This document shows, in pieces, positions 16,414-23,879 of a stretch of 64,000 nt of DNA; the first letter of the stretch is position 1; every line of letters starts with the position of its first letter. The notes under the pieces are model-generated. The model was not told the DNA's origin. It made no database searches and saw nothing but the letters and a program-made list of their open reading frames with translations. This DNA is from an uncultured bacterium (GTDB lineage Bacteria; Bacteroidota; Rhodothermia; Rhodothermales; Rubricoccaceae): the NCBI GenBank assembly GCA_947493945.1, contig CANLSR010000001.1, forward strand, positions 1-64,000. The letters run 5' to 3'. Both the position numbers and the translations under genes were made by a program.

Positions 16414-17718
16414 ATGCCCGATCCCCCCCTCCTCACCGACGACCGGAAGCACACGCTCTGGGTCGCCGCCCTTTCTGCACTCGTCACCATCTTCGTCGGC
16501 CTGCTCGTCCTCAACGTCGCGACGGGCGAGCAGCGGATCGACGAGCAGATTCCAACGTCGTTCGGGGTGGACGAGGACCAGTTCCGCCGCGAGATGGGCG
16601 CCCTGCTCGGCCCGCCCATCGTCGGCGGCAACGCCGTCACCGCGCTCGACAACGGCGACGAGATCTTCCCCGCCATGCTCGCCGCCATCGAGGGCGCCGA
16701 GGAGACCATCACGTTCGAGACCTACATCTACTGGTCCGGCGAGATCGCCGGCCGGTTCGCGGACGCGCTCGCGCGCAAGGCCCGCCAGGGCGTCCGCGTC
16801 CACGTCCTGGTGGACTGGGCCGGCGCGCTCAAGATGGACGACGCCACGCTCGACGAGATGGACGACGCCGGGGTCGAGGTCGAGGAGTACCGGCCGCTCG
16901 CGTGGTACCGCCTCGACCGGATGAACAGCCGGACCCACCGCAAGCTGCTCGTCGTCGACGGCCGCGTCGGGTTCACCGGCGGCGTCGGCGTCGCGGACGT
17001 GTGGGCCGGCCACGCGCAGGACCCCGAGCACTGGCGCGACATGCACTTCCGCGTCGAGGGGCCGGTGGTGGCCCAGATGCAGGCGGCGTTCCTCGACAAC
17101 TGGATCCAGACCACCGGTGACGTCCTCAACGGGCCGGCCTACTTCCCGCGCCTGGACTCCGTCGGGACCGTCGCCGCCCACACCTTCACGTCGTCGGCCG
17201 AGGGCGGCAGCGACTCGATGCGGCTCATGTACCTCATGGCGCTCTCGTCGTCCAGGACGAGCGTCGACCTCGCCTCGGCGTACTTCGTCCCCGACGACAT
17301 CATGATCCGGGCGCTCGTGGCGGCGCGCGAGCGCGGCGTCCGGGTGCGCGTGCTCGTGCCGGGGCCCCACATCGACTCCGAGCTGGTGCGGATCTCGTCG
17401 AAGAAGGTCTGGGGCGACCTGCTGGCGGCCCGCGTCGAGATCTCGGTCTACCAGCCGACCATGCTCCACACTAAGATGCTGGTCGTCGACGGGCAGATGG
17501 TGTCGGTGGGCTCGACCAACTTCGACGTCCGCTCGTTCGAGCTGAACGACGAGGCCAGCCTCAACCTGTACGACCCGGCGTTCGCGGCCCGCATGGAGGC
17601 CACCTTCGAGCGCGACTGGGCCGACGGCGAGCCGTATACGTTGGCCATGTGGCAGGGCCGCCCGTGGCGCGAGCGGTTCGCCGAGACGGTGCTCCTGCCG
17701 CTCAAGTCCCAGCTCTAG
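16414..17718 (+). CDS. Cardiolipin synthase/phospholipase D-family protein
   Basis: The 434-aa protein has one N-terminal membrane anchor (residues 14-34) and two HKD motifs: HRKLLVVDG with His175, Lys177, Asp182, and HTKMLVVDG with His353, Lys355, Asp360. These mark a two-domain PLD enzyme, most likely a cardiolipin synthase joining phosphatidylglycerol molecules at the inner membrane. The ATG at 16414 has a GGAG four bases upstream. ClsA-type enzymes have two membrane spans at the N terminus; this has one, nearer to ClsB-like forms. Substrate is therefore somewhat open. Confidence 0.88.
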   Translation: MPDPPLLTDDRKHTLWVAALSALVTIFVGLLVLNVATGEQRIDEQIPTSFGVDEDQFRREMGALLGPPIVGGNAVTALDNGDEIFPAMLAAIEGAEETITFETYIYWSGEIAGRFADALARKARQGVRVHVLVDWAGALKMDDATLDEMDDAGVEVEEYRPLAWYRLDRMNSRTHRKLLVVDGRVGFTGGVGVADVWAGHAQDPEHWRDMHFRVEGPVVAQMQAAFLDNWIQTTGDVLNGPAYFPRLDSVGTVAAHTFTSSAEGGSDSMRLMYLMALSSSRTSVDLASAYFVPDDIMIRALVAARERGVRVRVLVPGPHIDSELVRISSKKVWGDLLAARVEISVYQPTMLHTKMLVVDGQMVSVGSTNFDVRSFELNDEASLNLYDPAFAARMEATFERDWADGEPYTLAMWQGRPWRERFAETVLLPLKSQL

Positions 17719-17735
17719 GCCGCACACGTCCCGGC

Positions 17736-17760
17736 CCCGCTGGCGGCGACCGCCAGCGGG
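17736..17760. repeat. GCTGGCGG/CCGCCAGC palindrome, copy 7
   Basis: Perfect 11-bp arms CCCGCTGGCGG / CCGCCAGCGGG with loop CGA, 17 bp after the cls stop. It is almost the same as copy 2 apart from the loop. Confidence 0.85.
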
Positions 17761-17767
17761 AACGAGA

Positions 17768-17798
17768 GCGGCCCGCCTCCGGAGGGGAGGCGGGCCGC
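17768..17798. terminator. Hairpin between convergent cls and L,D-transpeptidase genes
   Basis: Perfect 13-bp arms GCGGCCCGCCTCC / GGAGGCGGGCCGC with a 5-nt loop, placed between two convergent stops (17718 and 17821). It probably serves as a bidirectional transcript end although T tracts are absent. Confidence 0.6.
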
Positions 17799-17820
17799 CA
17801 CAGAGCCGTCGACGGGGCGC

Positions 17821-18810
17821 CTACGGCTGCGTGTTGGCGCTCTGGGCGCGGCGCCGGTCGAAGGCCCGCTGCTGGTCGGTGCCCGGCGGGACGGCGTACG
17901 GGTCGGCCGGGAGCTCGACCTGGACGAGGGCCGGCTGGCCGTCGACGTCGTGGAACCGCTGCGGCGTGCCGTCGGGCGCCTCGCCCAGGACCAGGACCAT
18001 CGTCCCCTGCTCGATCACGCGGCCCACGCTGGCCAGTCCCTTCTCGGCGCCGCCGTTGGACGTTTTCCACCCGTCGGCCCAGCCGTAGATCCACTTGGCG
18101 TCGGCCGTCATCAGGCGCACGCAGCCGTGGCTCGCGGCGCCGCCGGTCGGGAGCGCGTAGTACTGGTGGATGTGGATGCCGCGGCGGTTGTGGAAGTTGA
18201 ACACCCAGCGCATGTCCCACGACTCGCCCGGCGGCGACAACGTCGAGACCCGGTGGAGCTCTTTCCAGTTGAAGTTGAACCGGCCGTTCGGGGTCTCGGT
18301 GCCCTCGGCGCCCGTCGAGACCAACCCCCAACGGGCCAGCCGGCCGTTCTCGTAGCCCGCCCACGACTGGGTGGCCTTGTCGATGATGAACACCTTGTCC
18401 AGCCCGGCGCCTCCGGCGTAGGTGCGGGGGTACGGGCTGAAGGCGCGCGGGTCGGCGTCGACCACGTCGGGCAGCACGATGGTGTCGCCCACGCGCAGGT
18501 CCTGGATGAATACGCCGTTAAGGAACGCCACCATGCCGTTGAGTCGGTCGCGGCCCTGCTGCGCGTCGCCGTCGCCCACCTGCTCGTAGAGCGCGTGGCG
18601 GGCCAAGATCGAGTTGCCGCTCTCGTGGTCGAGCGTGTAGTAGCGGTACTGGACCTGGGGGATGGCCTCCAGGCTGTCGCGGCGCGCGTAGAGCAGCTCG
18701 CCCAGGCGGTCCTGGTTGTAGAGCGAGCGGTCGCTCTGGGCGCTGGCGGCCGGCGTCGCCGCGGGGCTGGCGAGGACGAGCGCGGAGACGAGGAGGGTAC
18801 GGAGACGCAT
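17821..18810 (-). CDS. Periplasmic L,D-transpeptidase (YkuD domain)
   Basis: The 329-aa protein has a signal peptide (MRLRTLLVSALVLASPAATPAASAQ) and a YkuD catalytic domain: GIHIHQYY with His215 and ASHGCVRLM with His228 and Cys230. It would form 3-3 cross-links in peptidoglycan or attach a protein to it. Residues about 30-120 form an N-terminal region that may recognise cell wall. The last 20 residues are charged and Gln-rich. The gene is convergent with cls. Confidence 0.9.
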   Translation of the reverse strand: MRLRTLLVSALVLASPAATPAASAQSDRSLYNQDRLGELLYARRDSLEAIPQVQYRYYTLDHESGNSILARHALYEQVGDGDAQQGRDRLNGMVAFLNGVFIQDLRVGDTIVLPDVVDADPRAFSPYPRTYAGGAGLDKVFIIDKATQSWAGYENGRLARWGLVSTGAEGTETPNGRFNFNWKELHRVSTLSPPGESWDMRWVFNFHNRRGIHIHQYYALPTGGAASHGCVRLMTADAKWIYGWADGWKTSNGGAEKGLASVGRVIEQGTMVLVLGEAPDGTPQRFHDVDGQPALVQVELPADPYAVPPGTDQQRAFDRRRAQSANTQP

Positions 18811-18951
18811 GGGACGACGGGGTAAGCCGTGGGGAGGGCCGAAGAACGCCGCAGAGCGCGAGCTATTTCAAGCGAAGACTCGACCACCGCCCCAGACGGG
18901 CCGCCGACGCCGGTTCCTCAGGAACACATCAGACAAACCGACACGCGCCGG

Positions 18952-19908
18952 CTACACGACCCACCAGATGTACGCCACGTAGCCGGCCAGGAGCACGCCC
19001 CCCTCCCACCGCCGCGTCCGCTCGCCCGTCATCAGGAAGAACAGCGTCACCAGCCCGAACCCGACCATCACCGCCAGCACCTCGGCGCCGACCCCGACCG
19101 ACTGGATGGGCCGCACCAGCGCCGCCGGGCCGAGCACGCTGAACACGTTGAAGATGTTGGACCCGACCGCGTTGCCCAGCGCGATCTCGCCCTGCCCGCG
19201 CCGGGCCGCCACGATCGTCGTGGCCAGCTCGGGCAGGCTGGTGCCCAGCGCCACCAGCGTGAGCCCCACCACGGCCTCGCTCACGCCCAGCCGGGTCGCC
19301 GTCGCGATGGCCCCGTCGAGCAGCAGCTCCGAGCCGTACACCAGCAGCGCGACCCCGCCGACCACGAACATGACGTGGCGCTTGAACCCGTTGTGGACCT
19401 CGGCCATGGCCTCCTGTACCTCGGGCAGCAGCGCCTCCCGGGCCTCCCGGACCTCCCGGCGCGACGACCGGATGCCGTCGACCGTGTAGACGACGGCGCC
19501 GAGCAGCAGCAGCGCCCCCTCCCACCGCGCCAGCGAGCCGTCGGCCAGGAACGCGACCAGCGCCACCATCGCCCCCAGCATGACCGGCATGTCGTGGCGC
19601 ACCAGCTTGGGGGCGACGGCCATCGGCGACAGCACCGTCGCGATGCCCACGATCAGGCCCAGGTTGGCGACGTTGGACCCGACCACGTTGCCGATGGCCA
19701 CGCCGCCCTGGCCGGCCAGGGCCGCCTGGACGCTCACCACCAGCTCCGGGCTCGACGTGCCGATGGCGACCACGGTCAGCCCCACCACCAAGGGCGTGAT
19801 GCCGACGCGCAGCGCCAGCGCCGAGGCGCCGCGCACCAGCGCCTCGGCCCCGGCGAGCAGCAGCAGCACGCCGCCGCCCATCGAGAGCAGGCTTTGAATC
19901 AGGGTCAT
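18952..19908 (-). CDS. Na+/Ca2+ exchanger family antiporter, second copy
   Basis: The 318-aa membrane protein has the same architecture as the gene at 15256-16197: GLTVVAIGTSSPELVVS with GNVVGSNVANLGL, and GLTLVALGTSLPELATT with GNAVGSNIFNVFSV. The central cytoplasmic loop is longer and charged (RSSRREVREAREALLPEVQEA). The ATG at 19908 begins MTLIQSLLSMGGG; an upstream start adds seven residues. The pair are paralogues, not a tandem duplicate, given the divergence of the loops. Confidence 0.9.
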   Translation of the reverse strand: MTLIQSLLSMGGGVLLLLAGAEALVRGASALALRVGITPLVVGLTVVAIGTSSPELVVSVQAALAGQGGVAIGNVVGSNVANLGLIVGIATVLSPMAVAPKLVRHDMPVMLGAMVALVAFLADGSLARWEGALLLLGAVVYTVDGIRSSRREVREAREALLPEVQEAMAEVHNGFKRHVMFVVGGVALLVYGSELLLDGAIATATRLGVSEAVVGLTLVALGTSLPELATTIVAARRGQGEIALGNAVGSNIFNVFSVLGPAALVRPIQSVGVGAEVLAVMVGFGLVTLFFLMTGERTRRWEGGVLLAGYVAYIWWVV

Positions 19909-20091
19909 AACGTCCGGGGGGCTCCGCAACCTACGCCGCTCGCCCCGCTGGCGGTTCGGACCGGCGGCCCCAGGGCGTCCAGATCCGACGAAGCCGGGCG
20001 GGGGTTGGGGCGCGGCGAGTCGTTGGTTCAGTGGATCCGCGCGGCCGGGCCGCTCCCGCGCGAGCGCCGCGCGGCCCCTCCGGCCCGCCGG

Positions 20092-21234
20092 CTACTCCCG
20101 CCAGCGGAGGCCGACGCGGACCGGGCGGTGATCCGAAAAGGTGACGGGCGTGGTCCGCGCCGAGACCACCTCCAGCGCCGGGTCCGCCAGCACGAAGTCG
20201 ATGCGGACGAACGGGCGGAGCGCGTGGTAGGTCCGGCCCCAGCGCCACCCGCCGGCCCGCTGGAACGCGTCGGTGCGCCCCACGCCGCCGGCGGTGCGGA
20301 GCGCGCGGTAGCTCCAGTTGTCGGCCGTCGAGTTAAAGTCGCCCGCGACCACCACCGGCAGCGTCTCGTCGGCGATCCGCTGGGCGATCTCGGCCGCCTC
20401 GTCGCCGCGCTTGGCGTAGACGCCGCGGTAGAGGCGGAGGTAGGGGGCCCAGGTGGACGGGCGCGTGAGCGACACCGTGGAGTCCTCCCACGGCTTGACG
20501 GCGCCGAACGAGCGCAGGTGGAGGTTGTAGAGCACCAACTCGCGGCCGTCCCACCGCAGGTGCGTGCGGAGCGCGAGCGACACGTCGGGGTCGCGCTCGA
20601 CGCCCAGCACCAGCGCCTCCTGCTCCAGGACCTCGACCGGCGCCTCGTCGCGGACCAGCAGCGGCACGCCGGTCGCGTTGGACCGCCAGCCGGGGTGGCC
20701 CGCCAGCCGCTCGGGCACGGTCAGCGTGTAGGGCAGCCGCTGGTCGACGGCCTCCACCTGGACGTCCTGGCCCGAGCGGTGCTCGTTGCGCCCGAACACC
20801 CAGGCGTCCTGCATCGCCACCACGTCGGGGGCCGTCCCCGACACGTAGGCCACCACGGAATCGCCCAGGGCCTCCCGGCTCGGCCCCACCTGGGGCACGT
20901 TGAAGGTGGTCAGGACCAGGTCGGCCGGCCGAGCCTGGGGCCGGGCCAGCCGGTCGAGCGCGCCCGCCCGCACGCTCACCACGAGGAGCAGCGCGAGGTG
21001 GAGCGCCACGGCCCCCCAGCGCCGCCCCAGCAGCCACACCACGCCGAACGCCGCGAGCACGGCCGAGGCGTAGGGCAGCCCGATGGCTACCAGCTGGCTC
21101 CACCAGTAGGGCCGCGGCGGCAGGTAGGCCGCCGCCAGCCCCACCACGACGGCCGCCACGACGGGCGCCTCGACGAGGGCGAGCAGGAGCCGGACGATGC
21201 GCGCGCCTCGGCTGGGGCGGCGGCCGTCAGTCAC
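20092..21234 (-). CDS. Endonuclease/exonuclease/phosphatase-family membrane protein
   Basis: The 380-aa protein has three hydrophobic segments in the first 90 residues, then an EEP catalytic domain: TTFNVPQVG, YNLHLRSF, AGDFNSTADNWSY and a final FSDHRPVRVG. EEP enzymes cleave phosphodiesters or phospholipids. The membrane anchor with a domain likely outside suggests a lipid or extracellular nucleotide substrate, as in sphingomyelinase-like members, but this is inference. Its start overlaps the stop of the inactive rhomboid by 8 bp. Confidence 0.87.
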   Translation of the reverse strand: MTDGRRPSRGARIVRLLLALVEAPVVAAVVVGLAAAYLPPRPYWWSQLVAIGLPYASAVLAAFGVVWLLGRRWGAVALHLALLLVVSVRAGALDRLARPQARPADLVLTTFNVPQVGPSREALGDSVVAYVSGTAPDVVAMQDAWVFGRNEHRSGQDVQVEAVDQRLPYTLTVPERLAGHPGWRSNATGVPLLVRDEAPVEVLEQEALVLGVERDPDVSLALRTHLRWDGRELVLYNLHLRSFGAVKPWEDSTVSLTRPSTWAPYLRLYRGVYAKRGDEAAEIAQRIADETLPVVVAGDFNSTADNWSYRALRTAGGVGRTDAFQRAGGWRWGRTYHALRPFVRIDFVLADPALEVVSARTTPVTFSDHRPVRVGLRWRE

Positions 21235-22099
21235 GGCTGGCCCGGTCCAGCGCCTCGCGCTCGTCTCGGGTGAGGCTGTCGTAGCCCTTCTCCAAGATCT
21301 TGTCCAGGATCGCGTCCACGTCGTGGCCGGCGCTCCGGCCGCGGGAGGGGGCCCCGTCCTCGCGCGCCGCGGACGGCCGGCGCGAGAGCACCGACGCCGC
21401 GACGCGCGCCGGCCGCTGGCGGCGCGCGCCGAACAGCGGCCCGGCCCACGCGCCCAGGTCGACCCCGCGCTGGGCGGCGCGGGCGTAGATCACGCCGAAG
21501 AGCGCCGCGCCCAGGTGCGTCGGGTCCTTCGAGAAGGCCAGCTCCAGCACCACGAACGCCACGGCGATCCACTTGAGCGAGATCACGCCCAGCAGGAACA
21601 GCCCGATCTGGCGGTCGGGGTAGAGCGCCGCCGTGGCGCACAGGACGGCCAGCGCCGGCCCCCAGACGCCGAACCACGTCCCGAACCAGCCCGCCTCGAC
21701 GGGGCCGCTCGCGAACGCGCCCAGCGCGGCCGCCCCCAGCGCGCCGCCCAGCGTCCCGAACACGTAGAGCCCCAACAGCCCGGCGCTGCCCTGGTCCTGC
21801 TCGTACTCGCGCCCCAGCCAGTTGAGCCAGTAGGCGCCGAAGGCGAACGAGATCAGCCCGAAAAAGCCCGGGTACAGGTTGGTGACGCCGTACGTCAGGA
21901 CCGTCCACGGCTGGCGCAGGATCTGGGCCGGCGCCAGCGGCAGCGCCAACACGCGCAGGAAGTCGCCCGCCCCGAAAATGCTCATCGCGACGTACAGCAG
22001 GTACGTCGCGATGTTGACCGTGAGCAGGATCCGGAGCGCCGGCGGCAGCATCGCGCGCCAGAGCGTGAACCGGGTGATGGGGGAGTTCGGGTCGGCCAT
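21227..22099 (-). CDS. Rhomboid-family protein lacking the catalytic serine (pseudo-protease)
   Basis: The 290-aa protein has the six-span rhomboid layout. The motif that normally reads GASG..FG, with the nucleophile Ser, is here GWFGTWFG (137-144), placing Phe139 at the Ser position. A His corresponding to the catalytic His remains in THLGAALFG (His195). The protein is therefore probably not a protease but an iRhom/derlin-like binding protein. A 60-residue cytoplasmic tail after the last span ends in a charged helix (KILEKGYDSLTRDEREAL). It lies 40 bp after an intact rhomboid gene and overlaps the EEP gene. Confidence 0.82.
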   Translation of the reverse strand: MADPNSPITRFTLWRAMLPPALRILLTVNIATYLLYVAMSIFGAGDFLRVLALPLAPAQILRQPWTVLTYGVTNLYPGFFGLISFAFGAYWLNWLGREYEQDQGSAGLLGLYVFGTLGGALGAAALGAFASGPVEAGWFGTWFGVWGPALAVLCATAALYPDRQIGLFLLGVISLKWIAVAFVVLELAFSKDPTHLGAALFGVIYARAAQRGVDLGAWAGPLFGARRQRPARVAASVLSRRPSAAREDGAPSRGRSAGHDVDAILDKILEKGYDSLTRDEREALDRASRD

Positions 22100-22139
22100 G
22101 AGGACGCTGGGCGCCCGACGCGGTAGCGTCAGGGGAGGG

Positions 22140-22838
22140 TCAGGCGAGTCGGGTGCGCGGTCGCAGCGGGAGCTGGCCGCGCCAGTACAAGATCAGCAGC
22201 GCGCCGGCGATCATGCCGCCCAGGTGCGCAAAGTGGGCCACGCCGGCCTGGACGCCCGAGAAGCCCGCGAACACGCTGAACGCGGCGTACCCGAGCACGA
22301 ACCACTTGGCCGGGATCGGGACCGGGATCAACAGCAGGTAGATCGGCGAGTTGGGGTGGAGCACGCCGAACGCCGCCAGCACGCCCAGCACGCCGCCCGA
22401 GGCGCCCAGCGTGGGGCTGGGGAAGCCCCCGGCGCCCACCAGGAACGGGTACGAGGTCACGCCGAGCTGGAGCAGGCTCGCGCCCAGCACGCACACGGCG
22501 TAGAAGATCAGGAACCGCTTGGAGCCCAGCTCGCGCTCGACCGTCCCGCCAAACATCCACAGCCCGAACAGGTTGAAGAAGACGTGGCCCAGGCCGCCGT
22601 GCATGAACGCGCTCGTGACCAGCTGCCACGGGTAGAACTGGGGCACGAGCGCCGGCCCGCCCGACGTCGCCACCACGTCCGGCGTGCCGATGGGCCACAG
22701 CATGCCGTACGCGCCGAGCGTGCCGGCCAGCGACGGGATCTGCTGGGCCAAAAACACGAGCCCGTTGATGATCAAGAGGTTCTTGACCACCGGCGGGAAC
22801 AGCGAGAACGACGACGGCGGTTGGTAGGCGTTGGTCAC
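22140..22838 (-). CDS. Rhomboid-family intramembrane serine protease
   Basis: The 232-aa protein has a full catalytic set: HGGLGHVFFN (80-89), the nucleophile Ser148 in GASGGVLG and His205 in AHFAHLGG. It cleaves membrane-anchored proteins within the lipid bilayer. The GTG at 22838 gives the N terminus VTNAYQPPSSFSLFPP typical of Bacteroidota/Rhodothermota rhomboids; longer readings run into basic low-complexity sequence. It heads the three-gene run rhomboid, pseudo-rhomboid, EEP. Confidence 0.92.
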   Translation of the reverse strand: MTNAYQPPSSFSLFPPVVKNLLIINGLVFLAQQIPSLAGTLGAYGMLWPIGTPDVVATSGGPALVPQFYPWQLVTSAFMHGGLGHVFFNLFGLWMFGGTVERELGSKRFLIFYAVCVLGASLLQLGVTSYPFLVGAGGFPSPTLGASGGVLGVLAAFGVLHPNSPIYLLLIPVPIPAKWFVLGYAAFSVFAGFSGVQAGVAHFAHLGGMIAGALLILYWRGQLPLRPRTRLA

Positions 22839-23083
22839 GAGCCTGCGGTGGGGGCAGCGGAGAACGGGGGGCCGAGCGGGGAAGTTGCGCACGACCGGGC
22901 CGCCGCACCCCGCGCCCGACCGGGCGCGCGCGCCGCCCGCTGGCGATACGTCCCGGCGCAGGCGACGCCGCAGGCGCCACAACGCCCCGCCGACTCAGGC
23001 CGCCAGCGCGCCGTCGAAGAAATGCTGGAGGCACGCGCCGGACGCCGGAGCGACGTTCCTCCCCCGGTCTCCCCCCCAGAACG

Positions 23084-23851
23084 CTGCTCCTCCTCGTCTC
23101 CGACCTCCACCTGGGCCGCGGCTCGCGCGACGACACGCGCGCGGCCGAGCGCGACGTCGTCGCGATGCTGCGCGCCCACGAGCCCCAGGTCCTGGACGGC
23201 GGCACGCTGGTCCTGATGGGCGACGTGTACGAGCAGTTTATCGAGTACCGCCACCTGGTCCCGCGCGCGGCGCCCCGGCTGGTGGGGCTGCTCGCCGAGT
23301 GGTGCGACCGGGGCGCGGAGGTGGTCTACGTCGTCGGCAACCACGACCCCTGGCACCTCGACTTTTTCGGGCGCGACGTGGGCGTCCAGGTGGTCACCAA
23401 GGCGTGGGAAACTCGCCGAGACGGCCGCGCCCTGTATATTGCGCACGGGGACCTGCACGCCCCCCCGCGGTCGCCCGCCGGCCGGCTCTCCCTCCGTCTC
23501 CAACCCCTTTTGCGCGCACGCCCGACCGCCCGCCTCTACCGCATGGGCCTCCCCGGCGACTCGGCCGTCGCGTTCGCGCGGTGGACTGCGCGGCGGTTCG
23601 GCACCGACGGCGCGACGAACCACGTCCTCGCCGACTCCCTGGCCGACGCCGCCCGCCAGCGGCTCGCGCGCACGGACGCCGACGTGGTCGCGTTCGGGCA
23701 CAGCCACCGCGCCGAGCTCGACGCCTCCGCCGACGGCGCCTACCTCAACCCCGGCTACTGGTTTGGCGAGCGCACGTTCGCCGTGATCGACGCCGACGGC
23801 CCGGCGCTGAGGCGCTGGCACGACGGCGCCTCGGTGCCGCTCCCCCTCTGA
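23084..23851 (+). CDS. Metallophosphoesterase, LpxH/UDP-diacylglucosamine hydrolase-like
   Basis: The protein carries all metallophosphoesterase motifs: VSDLHLG near the start, MGDVYEQF, VVGNHDPWHLDFF, AHGDLHAP and FGHSH. LpxH, the nearest well-known relative, removes UMP from UDP-2,3-diacylglucosamine in lipid A synthesis. No ATG, GTG or TTG lies in frame before the first motif: the first ATG at 23165 would delete SDLHLG. I place the start at the CTG at 23084 (LLLLVSDLHLG), giving 255 aa. Either a rare start codon is used or the upstream sequence has changed. It precedes the PBP gene by 28 bp. Confidence 0.72.
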   Translation: MLLLVSDLHLGRGSRDDTRAAERDVVAMLRAHEPQVLDGGTLVLMGDVYEQFIEYRHLVPRAAPRLVGLLAEWCDRGAEVVYVVGNHDPWHLDFFGRDVGVQVVTKAWETRRDGRALYIAHGDLHAPPRSPAGRLSLRLQPLLRARPTARLYRMGLPGDSAVAFARWTARRFGTDGATNHVLADSLADAARQRLARTDADVVAFGHSHRAELDASADGAYLNPGYWFGERTFAVIDADGPALRRWHDGASVPLPL

Positions 23852-23879
23852 CTCCAGGCCCCCCCCGGCCGCCCCCGAC

